From positions 1-60,540 of the forward strand of contig NZ_JARVRF010000046.1 in assembly GCF_030209835.1 (NCBI RefSeq): 60,540 nucleotides of DNA. The letters run 5' to 3'. Of the stretch, positions 17,958 through 26,235 are shown one piece after another (positions within the stretch are counted from its first letter, which is position 1; each line of letters begins with the position of its first letter). The DNA is from Arthrobacter sp. efr-133-R2A-120. Lineage in GTDB: Bacteria; Actinomycetota; Actinomycetes; Actinomycetales; Micrococcaceae. The notes under the pieces are model-generated. The model saw nothing but the letters and a program-made list of their open reading frames with translations. It searched no databases and was not told the origin of the DNA. A program made the position numbers and the translations under genes.

Positions 17958-18137
17958 TGCTGCCCCCTGGGGTTGCTTGTGACTCATCTCCCACCCTACC
18001 GGCGGGAATCATCAAGGACACTTGCTCGTTCCTCAGACTGGAGTCGATGACCCCAGCAAAGCTGCCACTCTTCTCCCGTAAACTGGCCCCGTTGCCAAAG
18101 CTAAAAACTAACGCCGTCGATCAATCACGAGGAACTG

Positions 18138-19016
18138 ATGAGCCCCGCAAACGAACCACGCCTGTCCAAGGCAGAGCGCACCGCCCAGGCCCGCGAAAAG
18201 GCCCGCGAGATCCGCGAAGCTCAGCTGAAGAAAGACAAGCGCAATAAGTTGCTCATCGGATGGGGCATCGTGGTTGCCGTCGTGGCGATCCTCGCGGTCA
18301 TTGCCCTCGTGGTCACCCAGAACATTGCGAACAACGCCCCGATCGCCGACCAGGGTCCGACGCCGGCGAACGCCAACGTGCACGGCGGCGTGACGCTGCT
18401 GAAGGGCACCGACGTGACGAAGGTGGCCGCCGGAACTGTTAACCTGGCGGACCTGCCGGCAGCTCCGGCCACCAAGCCAGCCACGGTGACCGCTCCGGGT
18501 GCCGAGGCTGAAGCTGGCAAGCCGGTCAAGGTTGTGGCTTACATCGACTTCATCTGCCCCATCTGCAAGAACTTCGAGAGCACGTACAACCAGCAGCTGA
18601 CCCAGTTGCGCGACGACGGCAAGATCACCCTGGAGTACCGTCCCTTCGGCTTCCTGGACGCCAGCTCCAGCACCAACTACTCCTCTCGCGCCGCCAACGC
18701 CGCCGCGTGCGTGGCGAACACCTCACCGGACAAGTACTCGGCACTCGTGGATCTGCTGTACGCACAGCAGCCTGCCGAGGGCAGTGCGGGCATTTCGGAC
18801 AACGACCTCAAGAAGTTGGCCACCCAAGCGGGATCGGCCAACATTGACTCCTGCATTGACAACAAGACCTACCGCCCGTTCATCAAGGTGGTCACCCAGG
18901 AGGCCAAGAATATCGGGATCTCCGGCACGCCCACGGTCTTCGTCGACGGCCAGCAGTGGGACAACAAGACGGACTTCATGACCGTCCTGAATGCGGCTAT
19001 CGCAGCGAAGAAGTAG
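18138..19016 (+). CDS. Membrane-anchored DsbA/thioredoxin-fold oxidoreductase
   Basis: 292 aa. A highly charged N-terminus (residues 5-35, likely helical) precedes one membrane segment (about 38-64, LLIGWGIVVAVVAILAVIAL). The exported domain carries the redox motif CPIC in DFICPICKNFE and the cis-proline loop SGTPTVFVDG. This matches the Thioredoxin_4/DsbA-like proteins of actinobacteria that oxidise or isomerise disulfides outside the membrane. A second Cys pair (AACVAN and DSCIDN) may form a structural disulfide. GAGGAAC lies upstream of the ATG. Divergent from otsA. Confidence 0.88.
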   Translation: MSPANEPRLSKAERTAQAREKAREIREAQLKKDKRNKLLIGWGIVVAVVAILAVIALVVTQNIANNAPIADQGPTPANANVHGGVTLLKGTDVTKVAAGTVNLADLPAAPATKPATVTAPGAEAEAGKPVKVVAYIDFICPICKNFESTYNQQLTQLRDDGKITLEYRPFGFLDASSSTNYSSRAANAAACVANTSPDKYSALVDLLYAQQPAEGSAGISDNDLKKLATQAGSANIDSCIDNKTYRPFIKVVTQEAKNIGISGTPTVFVDGQQWDNKTDFMTVLNAAIAAKK

Positions 19017-19121
19017 TTCTCCCCGCCTAGGCCTTCCGTCCGCTGCAATTTCCGTGGGCGGGAGGTCTTGGGCTACCCTTATCTAGCGCTCGCGCGCACC
19101 AGCTCCGGTCCGCCGGGGCGC

Positions 19122-19198
19122 GCCTCCTTAGCTCAGTTGGCCAGAGCACCGCTCTTGTAAAGCGGGGGTCGTCGGTTCGAATCCGACAGGGGGCTCCA
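19122..19198 (+). tRNA. tRNA-Thr (anticodon TGT)
   Basis: A 77-nt cloverleaf. The acceptor stem GCCTCCT pairs with AGGGGGC (one G-U), the D arm has TAGCTCAGTTGG, and the anticodon stem CCGCT/AGCGG encloses loop CTTGTAA with anticodon TGT at 19156-19158. The T arm is GTCGG-TTCGAAT-CCGAC and CCA is encoded at 19196-19198. It decodes ACA. Everything to the right looks accessory, so this is a plausible integration point. Confidence 0.95.
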
Positions 19199-19405
19199 GT
19201 TTTGGGTTTGAGCTGCGGGTTTGTTTTCGATGACTGGCGGCCGGGGATGTATTCCTGCCGGTTTCCTCGGTCCGGATCCAACAGTATCGGCCCTGACCTG
19301 CGGGTTTAGTGACCAAAACGGCGGGCCGTGGGGGCTGTGGCTGGCCGGCGTTCTTCGGTTCAAATTCAACGGTGGTTTCAATGTGGCCCCGACCTGCGGC
19401 TTTGG
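19173..19405 (+). repeat. Degenerate echoes of the tRNA 3' end
   Basis: The T-arm sequence of the tRNA (CGGTTCGAATCCGACAG at 19173) is echoed as CGGTCCGGATCCAACAG at 19268 and CGGTTCAAATTCAACGG at 19356. Each is followed 30-40 bp later by CTGCGGGTTT or CTGCGGCTTT (19213, 19298, 19394). The roughly 90-bp spacing suggests decayed repeats of the tRNA end plus its flank, possibly old attachment sites. No gene is seen in 19199-19500. Confidence 0.45.
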
Positions 19406-19499
19406 TCGCGCGGTTACCTGTTTCTTGAATTTTCATGTGCCGGACTCACCTTTATCTCACCTAATGGGCTCCAAACGTGTCTTACCGGAGGCAGTCCCG

Positions 19500-19905
19500 A
19501 GCTCGGAGCTTCACGGTTGAGATGGGCAAGATGCTCAAGGGCACGAGCCAAGTTATCCGCAACCGATACGCTGGACCAGGGAATCTACCGGGGGTCCTTG
19601 TCCAGCGTTTATCGGGTGCTGGAGGAAAACAAACAGGTCAAGGAACGCCGCCGCCCAGCCAAGCACCCGTCCCGGGCCGTTCCTGAACTGGTCGCCACGG
19701 CCCCGGGGCAGGTGTTCACGTGGGATATCACCAAGCTTGCCGGCATGGTCATGGGCAAGTATTTCGACTGCTACGTGATGGTCGACAAATACGGTCCGGA
19801 ATTCCCCGAACGCTTCACCACCACCAGAGACCCCAAATTCTCGCGCTCCCAGGACCCGCGTGGATCAACCAGCCCAGGGAAAACACCGAACAGCTAGCCG
19901 CCTAA
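19500..19905 (+). pseudogene. IS3-family transposase (OrfB) remnant
   Basis: Recognisable pieces of the IS3 integrase-core OrfB are SLSSVYRVLEENKQVKERR (residues before the rve domain) and ATAPGQVFTWDITKLAGMV with the first catalytic Asp. The match is then lost after MVDKYGPE. In the next frame the C-terminal tail continues (AWINQPRENTEQLAA, stop at 19905). The second Asp and the Glu of the DDE triad are absent, so both an internal deletion and a frameshift are present. It cannot be active. Confidence 0.75.
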
Positions 19906-20034
19906 CTCCCCTTGGTACCGTTCAGCTTGATAAATTCCGCGGAGACGTTGCCCGGCAGTGAGGCATCAAGGCAGCACACTGCGGCCATTTCGCGCTGGGG
20001 AAAGACGGCCATAATCCGCTGCGATTCATAGGAC

Positions 20035-20970
20035 TCAGGAACTGGGGTTGCTTGCGGCGAGTGTTGGGGTTTGCAAATGCTTCGCCGTTGACAGGAATAC
20101 GGACGCGGCCTGTTGTCCGGCCGGGCTGAGCCTGCGGTTTGCAAGGTGGGCGAGGAGGATCCTCCTCGTCGGGGAGCCGGTGAGCGGAACGGCGATGATG
20201 TCGGGGCGGAGGGCACTCAGGGCGAGCTGCGGGGCGAGGGCGATGCCGATGCCCGCGGCGACCATGCCTTGGGTTTCCTGGTAGTCGTTGGCGGCGAAGG
20301 CGATGCGCGGTTCGAAGCCGGCATCGCGGCAGACCCGCCGGAGGACGTCGGCCACGGGGTGTTCGTCCCGGACGATCCATTCCTGGTCGCTGAGCGCGTC
20401 GATCCGAACCGAGCGGCGTGCGGCGACGGGGTGGTCCCTTGGTACGAGCAGCATGGTGGGGTCATTCATGAGCGGGACGAGGTTCAGGTCCTCGTCCTCG
20501 ATGCGCTCCCACGGGTAGTCCCAGAGCAGCGTTAGCTCGATGTCCCTGCGCCGCAGCCGTTCGAGGAGACCGTCGCGGCGTGCGCTGACCACCGTGACCG
20601 CGACGTCAGGGTGGCGGGCTCGGAAGGCGAGCACGACGTCGGGCATCAGGGAGGCTCCGACGGTGGGGAACGTCCCCATGCGCAGTTGGCCTCGCCGTAG
20701 GCCGGCGAACTCGCCCATCTCGGCCCGGGCGGCCTCGATTGTCCGGTCGATGTCTTCCGCGTAGCGCAGGAGTGCCTGACCGGCATCGGTGAGCACGACG
20801 CCCCGCGGATGCCGGTCGATCAGGGCGACGCCCACTTCGTGTTCCAGCTTGGCGATCTGCTGGGAGACGGCCGATGTCGTGAAGGACAGGGCCGCCGCGG
20901 CCGAGGTCAGGGAGCCGAAACGGCTGACTTCCCGGAGTAGGTGGAGGCGGTGCAGATCGAGGTCGGCCAT
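20035..20970 (-). CDS. LysR-family transcriptional regulator
   Basis: 311 aa. The N-terminal winged helix covers residues 4-65, including LREVSRFGSLTSAAAALSF and TTSAVSQQIAKLE. A periplasmic-binding-protein-like effector domain starts near residue 92 (LRMGTFPTVGASLMPDVV). It is transcribed divergently from the prpF-like gene 127 bp away, the classical LysR arrangement, so it probably activates prpF-dctA in response to the acid that the pathway consumes. Confidence 0.9.
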   Translation of the reverse strand: MADLDLHRLHLLREVSRFGSLTSAAAALSFTTSAVSQQIAKLEHEVGVALIDRHPRGVVLTDAGQALLRYAEDIDRTIEAARAEMGEFAGLRRGQLRMGTFPTVGASLMPDVVLAFRARHPDVAVTVVSARRDGLLERLRRRDIELTLLWDYPWERIEDEDLNLVPLMNDPTMLLVPRDHPVAARRSVRIDALSDQEWIVRDEHPVADVLRRVCRDAGFEPRIAFAANDYQETQGMVAAGIGIALAPQLALSALRPDIIAVPLTGSPTRRILLAHLANRRLSPAGQQAASVFLSTAKHLQTPTLAASNPSS

Positions 20971-21097
20971 GATCTGAGTTTAGCAAAAGTAGAGGCCAGT
21001 GGAGAATCCTGTGATTGTGCTCAACTCGCGATGCGTGGATCGTAGAAGGAGCAGGCGCCGTGAGGCGCGACACAACAACACGTGAAGGAAGAAGACC

Positions 21098-22237
21098 ATG
21101 CAACTCCGCGGTCACTGGTACCGGGGCGGCACGAGCAAGTGTTGGCTCTTCGACGCCGAAGACATGGCCCAGCATGCGACCGGCCGCGAGGAGATCCGCA
21201 GCCTGCTGGCCGACGCCTTCGGTGCCGCAGATGCCCGCCAGCTCGACGGCGTCGGCGGCGGCACTTCGACGACGTCGAAGGCTGCCGTCGTCCGGGCCAC
21301 TCCCGACGGCCCGGCCGACCTCGACTACCTCTTCGCCCAGGTCGGGATCGGGGACGCCACGGTGGAACTCGGCTCCAATTGCGGCAACTGCGCCACCGCG
21401 ATCGCACTGTATGCCGTCCAGTCAGGTGTCGTTCCTCCAAAGGAGGGCACGACGCGGGTCAGCATGCGCAACCTCAACACCGGAGCCGTGCTGAGCGGCA
21501 CGATCGCGACGCCGGGCGGCAATGTCCCGGCGTCGGGCCTGGCCCGGGTTCCCGGCAGCAGCGCACTCGGTGTTCCCGTCAGCTTGTCGTTCCACGCTCC
21601 GTGGGGGCAGACCACGGGTGCGGTTCTGCCGACGGGGAGCGTCGCTGACCAGATCGCGGCCGCCGGGACCACACTTACGGCGACTCTGGTTGACGCCGGT
21701 GCGCCGGCGGTGCTGATTCCGGCGGACGAGGCAGGCATCGACCTGTCGTCGATGACCGGCAACCTCTCCGAGCAGCTGCCCCTGCTCGTGGCGGCCCGGG
21801 CGTCGGCCGGTCTGATGATGGGGCTGCGAAAGCCCGAAGATCCTCCGCAGAATGCCGTGCCGAAGGTCGGCGTCGTCGCGGGGCCGGGCGACTATGTCGC
21901 GGCCGACGGAACGAGGATCGCGGCGGACACCCATGATCTGCGGGTGCGGATGCTCTCGATGCTCGCACCCCACCCGGCCATCGGGCTGACCTCGGCCGTT
22001 GCAGTCTCCCTCGCAGCCGCCTTGCCGGGATCGGTGGTGGCGAAGGTGCTGCCTCCGGCGGACAGCGCTCACCGAGGATCCCGGCTTCTGCGCATCGGCA
22101 CACCTGCCGGTGTCATCAGCACCGAGGTCGTCACGGACGAGTTCGGCAACGTCATCGAGGTCGCCCTCCACCGGGCGGCCCGCCATCTCGCCGTCGCCGA
22201 CATTGACGTCGCGCAGCCTGTGGCACTGACGGCCTAG
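21098..22237 (+). CDS. PrpF-family isomerase
   Basis: 379 aa, two-domain diaminopimelate-epimerase-like fold of the PrpF family (methylaconitate isomerase, methylitaconate isomerase, oxalomesaconate tautomerase). Family signatures visible are YRGGTSKCWLF (residues 8-18), QLDGVGGGTSTTSKAAVV and ELGSNCGNCATAIALYAV. In most PrpF proteins the residue after RGGTSK is Gly; here it is Cys. It should move a double bond in an unsaturated di- or tricarboxylate. With no aconitase-like or methylcitrate genes beside it, a role in methylcitrate cycling is less likely than isomerising an imported acid such as an aconitate, itaconate or mesaconate derivative. Confidence 0.85.
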   Translation: MQLRGHWYRGGTSKCWLFDAEDMAQHATGREEIRSLLADAFGAADARQLDGVGGGTSTTSKAAVVRATPDGPADLDYLFAQVGIGDATVELGSNCGNCATAIALYAVQSGVVPPKEGTTRVSMRNLNTGAVLSGTIATPGGNVPASGLARVPGSSALGVPVSLSFHAPWGQTTGAVLPTGSVADQIAAAGTTLTATLVDAGAPAVLIPADEAGIDLSSMTGNLSEQLPLLVAARASAGLMMGLRKPEDPPQNAVPKVGVVAGPGDYVAADGTRIAADTHDLRVRMLSMLAPHPAIGLTSAVAVSLAAALPGSVVAKVLPPADSAHRGSRLLRIGTPAGVISTEVVTDEFGNVIEVALHRAARHLAVADIDVAQPVALTA

Positions 22238-22297
22238 CCCCTTTATTCCGCCCCTGCCATCATGGATGGAACGGGCACTCACCCAGGAAGTTGTTCA

Positions 22298-23608
22298 ATG
22301 AAGATCAAATCCATCCTCGGACACTTGTATGTCCAGGTACTCATCGGCGTCGGGCTCGGCATCCTCGTCGGCGCGCTGTGGCCGGACCTCGGGTCCTCAC
22401 TCAAACCGCTGGGCGACGGCTTCGTGAAGCTCGTGAAATTCATGATCGCGCCGATCGTCTTCTGCACCATTGTCAGCGGCATCACCTCACTGACCGACAC
22501 CAAGAAGGTCGGCCCGACCCTGCTGCGGTCGCTGGGCTTGTTCTACGTGCTCACAGGGGCGGCACTGACCATCGGCCTGGGTGCGGTCATGCTCTTCCAG
22601 CCGGGTGCAGGCATGCACATCAACCCAGCCCACCTCGATACCTCTGTCGCATCGAAGTACACAAGCCAGCTGCCCAGCAGCAACCCCGTGGACTTCGTCA
22701 TGAGCATCATCCCCACCAGCTTCATCGGGGCCTTCGCCGACGGCGAAGTCCTGCCCGTGCTCGTGATCGCGCTGCTTTGCGGCTTCGCCTTCAGCAAGCT
22801 CGGCACACCCGGCCAGCTGGCCCTCAACATGGTCAACAGCTTCAACAAGCTGCTGTTCGTCGTGTTCGGCTTCCTCATGAAAGTCGCACCCATCGGGGCG
22901 TTCGGCGCCATGGCGTTCACGGTCGGTAAGTACGGAGCCCATTCGATCGGCAACCTCGGGATGCTGATCCTCGCCTTCTACGCCGCGTGCATCGTCTTCG
23001 TGGTCCTCGTCCTCGGAATCCTGGCGAAGCTCACCGGTTTCAGTCTCTGGCGGATCCTGCGCTACTTCCGCGACGAGTTCCTCATCGTCCTCGCCACATC
23101 CTCAAGCGAACCCGTCCTTCCGCGCCTGCTCTCCAAGCTCGAACGCATCGGCTGCGACCGCGGAGTCGTCGGCCTCGTCGTCCCGACGGGCTACTCCTTC
23201 AACCTCACCGGCACCGCGGTCTACCTGACGCTCTCCTCGATGTTCATAGCCCAGGCCTGCGACATCCACCTGGGCTGGGACCAGATCCTCCTCATGCTCG
23301 GAATGATGCTCCTGACCTCCAAGGGCGCCGCGGGCGTGACAGGCAGCGGCTTCGTCGCCCTCGTCGCGACCCTGACAGTCATGCCCACGCTGCCCGTTGC
23401 CGGAGTGGCACTCATCGTCGGCATCGACCGCTTCATGAGCGAAGCCCGCGCCCTTACCAGCACCGTCTGTAACATCGTCTCCTGCGTCGCCATCGCCAAG
23501 TGGCAGCGTGCGCTCGACACCGAGAAACTCCAATCCGAGCTCAAGACGGGCTACGTGCCCACCGAAGCCGAAAAGCTCCAGCTCACTGAACCGGCACTGG
23601 CACACTGA
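22298..23608 (+). CDS. dctA: C4-dicarboxylate/cation symporter, DctA (DAACS) family
   Basis: 436 aa with eight or so membrane helices. It opens with LYVQVLIGVGLGILVGALWPDLG and contains the serine-rich re-entrant loop LATSSSEPVLPRL and the substrate/cation region PTGYSFNLTGTAVYLTL, then LLTSKGAAGVTGSGF and DRFMSEARALTSTVCN, all diagnostic of DctA. It imports succinate, fumarate, malate or related acids with H+ or Na+. AGGAAG at 22285-22290 supports ATG 22298. 60 bp after prpF and presumably in one operon, it likely supplies the PrpF substrate. Confidence 0.92.
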   Translation: MKIKSILGHLYVQVLIGVGLGILVGALWPDLGSSLKPLGDGFVKLVKFMIAPIVFCTIVSGITSLTDTKKVGPTLLRSLGLFYVLTGAALTIGLGAVMLFQPGAGMHINPAHLDTSVASKYTSQLPSSNPVDFVMSIIPTSFIGAFADGEVLPVLVIALLCGFAFSKLGTPGQLALNMVNSFNKLLFVVFGFLMKVAPIGAFGAMAFTVGKYGAHSIGNLGMLILAFYAACIVFVVLVLGILAKLTGFSLWRILRYFRDEFLIVLATSSSEPVLPRLLSKLERIGCDRGVVGLVVPTGYSFNLTGTAVYLTLSSMFIAQACDIHLGWDQILLMLGMMLLTSKGAAGVTGSGFVALVATLTVMPTLPVAGVALIVGIDRFMSEARALTSTVCNIVSCVAIAKWQRALDTEKLQSELKTGYVPTEAEKLQLTEPALAH

Positions 23609-23660
23609 CGGTGCCCTTCACGAGTCAGGCTCCAGCCCTCGGCAATAACCTGACCCGCCC

Positions 23661-23681
23661 ACCCGGCGACCTCCGCCGGGT
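23661..23681. terminator. Hairpin downstream of dctA
   Basis: ACCCGGCG (23661-23668) pairs with CGCCGGGT (23674-23681) around a 5-base loop. Confidence 0.45.
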
Positions 23682-23770
23682 CCACACAAGGCTGCATCGG
23701 ACACCCGGCCCTGCATATCCATCGCAACAGGTAACCCGACAGTCGGGCGCAGGAACCGGGTCCGGTGCCA

Positions 23771-23807
23771 ACGTGGCGGGAAGCAGACACGCTGCTCCCC
23801 GCCACGT
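23771..23807. terminator. Strong hairpin downstream of dctA
   Basis: A 16-bp stem with one mismatch (23771-23786 with 23792-23807) and 5-base loop. Likely end of the prpF-dctA transcript and the left border of the small gene at 23856. Confidence 0.6.
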
Positions 23808-23855
23808 CCCCACCCGGACCGGATCAAACGGAACCAAAAACAAACCAGGGAACCC

Positions 23856-24167
23856 ATGACACCCCCCTTGCAGCAGACCACTCCGGACGAACTCACACAG
23901 GCACCGAGCGGCGCTCCGACGACAGAAATGGAGCGCATACCGGACTGGAACAAACTCACCCGCGCAGACGAAGTCGCAATCCGCCGCCACGATGGATCAC
24001 TTTCCTCGGGACGGATCGACATGCTCTCCATGGACCGAAAGGTCTTCTGGATCATCCAGAATAACGGCAAAGGGCGCACGATGATCGAGAAGGACGAAGA
24101 CACCACCGTATTCCGTCGCACATCGGGCCGCCGTAACGAAGGGCACACAGGGTCTTACCGGATATGA
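23856..24167 (+). CDS. Small hypothetical protein
   Basis: 103 aa, not recognised. AGGGAACCC precedes the ATG. The first 25 residues are Thr/Pro/Gln-rich and probably disordered. The core has KLTRADEVAIRRHDGSLSSG, then DRKVFWIIQNNGKGRTMIEK, which reads like a small beta-rich domain. The basic C-terminus (RRTSGRRNEGH) may bind nucleic acid. It sits between the dctA terminator and a resolvase fragment, so it may be cargo left from a mobile element. Confidence 0.5.
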   Translation: MTPPLQQTTPDELTQAPSGAPTTEMERIPDWNKLTRADEVAIRRHDGSLSSGRIDMLSMDRKVFWIIQNNGKGRTMIEKDEDTTVFRRTSGRRNEGHTGSYRI

Positions 24168-24246
24168 AGATTCATCAGTTCAGCTTGGCACGATGCAGCA
24201 GCAGTATCTCGTGCGGCATAACCCAAGCTGCCCGGTGCGGCAGCAC

Positions 24247-24375
24247 CTAGCTCCTGGAGATGACTTTCAGACCGTCCGGGCGCATCTTCCTCGTGGGTGA
24301 GACATGCCGATACAAGGTCTGGCGTATGATGCCGAGTTCTTTGCAGAGCTCGCTGATTTTGGTGCCTGGCTACCC
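24247..24375 (-). pseudogene. C-terminal fragment of a serine resolvase/invertase
   Basis: About 40 codons on the minus strand read TKISELCKELGIIRQTLYRH followed by VSPTRKMRPDGLKV and a stop at 24247. This is the helix-turn-helix tail of Tn3-type resolvases/DNA invertases. An in-frame TAG precedes it, and no catalytic Ser domain is present upstream. It is a relic of a transposon or invertase. Confidence 0.7.
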
Positions 24376-24538
24376 ATGGACGCTGCGGCAACCCGCCCTC
24401 GGCCTTGAGCCGAACCCACGCGCGCCAGGGGACTCTCTATTTCAGGCGCGTCCCCTGGCAGGCAAGCTGGGTCGCAGTCGTCCACCCGTTGCGTTGATTG
24501 GGTGGGTCTGAAACCATCCGGCGGTTGGGTAGCCATGG

Positions 24539-26031
24539 TCAGGCGAGGGTGGTGAGCCTGAGCGAAGCGACCTTTGCGGTTCCGCCGGTGGTGTACAGCG
24601 ACACGCCGGTGCTGGAGGGGTCTGGGAAGACCAGTTCGGTGAGGGTGACTTCTCCGTCTTGGGCGAAGATCTCCACAGAACAGTGATCAACGAAAATGCG
24701 CAGGTTATACGCTCCATCCACGGCACGCAGGGGCGCGGTGTCGATCGATGCAAAGGCGCTGTGGAACGCCGTGTTGCCCGAGACCGTTCGATCCACGAGC
24801 AGTCTGCCGTCACCCGGACAGATGCCGATCCTTATACCTTCGTTGCCGTTGCCGCGGATCACGAGGCCAAATTCATCTGCGGAACCGGGCACAAACGTTA
24901 CCTCGATGAGTTGCACGGCGCCCCCGCCTGCCACGGAACGGATGCCATCGACGTCGAGCTCTGTGTAGGCAACTGTGCGGGTAAGCGCTGCGGGGTCAAT
25001 CACTGCCTGCTGGGTGGGTGCGGTGCCCCTTCAGAAGTTACCAGCGAGACCTCGCGTACAAGCGACATGGGGCTTCGCCACGGGGAGGTTGGAATGTCGT
25101 TGCCGTACTGCCAGTTGTTCATCCAGGCCATCATGAGCCGGCGACCGTCCGGAACGTTGCTGAAGGACACAGCCGCGTAGTAGTCCCGGCCCCAGTCGAG
25201 CCAAAGATACTCGGCCATGTGCGCCGGATCCTGGTCGCCTTCAGTGACCGTGGTTTCGGACCTGAACGTCACGCCGTCGAAGTCTCCCACGAAGTACTGT
25301 CCCGCAGATCCTCCGTTCGGCCCGCCGGGATTGAGGTTAACCGTCAGCACCCATCTGATCAGGTCCTCGTTCCCGTCAAGTGGCAGAGGAAACAGGTCAG
25401 GACATTCCCAGACTCCGCCAGTAGCGTTGGCGGGCCCGAAACTGCTGAGGTAGTCCCAGCTCTTCAGGTCATCGGAACGGTACATCACGACCGTGAAATC
25501 CAGTGCCTCGACAGCGACCATTACCCAATAGGCGCCGGCCGGGCCGTTGTAGCGGAACACCTTCGGGTCGCGGAAGTTCGCGGAATTGCGGTTCAGGACC
25601 GGGTTTCCGTGGTACTTGGACCAGGTGTAGCCGCCGTCCGTGCTCCAAGCGAGTGACTGGGCCTGGATCCCAGCGTGCTGTGAGTTCTCCTTGTAGGCAC
25701 TTGTGTAGATGGCGACCAGGGGTGCAGCAGTTCCGTCGCCGAGTCCGCTGGTGTTGTGCTGGTCGTAAACGACGCTGCCGGAGAAGATGTCCTCGTATTC
25801 GTCGCAGGCAATAGCGACGGGTTGCTCTGTCCACGTGATGAGGTTCGTGGAGGTGGCGTGCCCCCACGACATGTTTCCCCAGACATTCCCAAAGGGGTTG
25901 TTCTGGTAGTAGAGGTGGTAATTACCCTCGTAGTAGATGAGGCCGTTGGGGTCATTGAGCCAGGTGTCTTTGCTGGCGTAATGCATCGCCGGCCGGAAAG
26001 CCTCACGTGTGGGCGCGGTTACCGCGGTCAT
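24539..26031 (-). pseudogene. Cytoplasmic GH32 fructosidase interrupted by a frameshift
   Basis: Two abutting frames make one GH32 protein of about 497 aa. The first (26031-25000) has the nucleophile block TWLNDPNG (about residue 26), NFRDPKVF and acid/base block WECPDLF, followed by WMNNWQYG. It ends at SRQ-stop. The second (25003-24539) is the C-terminal beta-sandwich with IFVDHCSVEIFAQDGE. Restoring one base in the CACCCACCC run near 25020 would join them (T-Q-Q-A-V-I-D-P). No signal peptide, so a cytoplasmic beta-fructosidase. The frameshift may be real or a sequencing error in a C-run. If real, the truncated catalytic domain lacks the sandwich. Confidence 0.8.
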
Positions 26032-26235
26032 GAATCAAAGTCTCATTTCATTTCGTCTTCCTGAGGAAGGGTGGGTGCGGCCATCCAGCCGGCGAACGGC
26101 GCTGGGCGCTGTTCGGCCGCTGGTCGGATGCTGGTGTTAGCAGTTGCTCTTGTATAGGTCGTACGTCCGCTTCGCGGCGGGATGCCCCGGCCATGAGCTG
26201 GATGACTCCAAAGGCGGGAGAGCTCGGATCCTGAG

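Noticed and set aside
19027..19436. Minus-strand frames over the tRNA (containing RIRTDDPRFTRAVLWPTE)
   Set aside because: This is the well-known spurious translation of a tRNA gene region; the cloverleaf is complete.
26032..26235. Possible small gene between the two cytoplasmic GH32 genes
   Set aside because: The only open frame overlaps the end of the larger GH32 gene and lacks any recognisable feature; treated as spacer.
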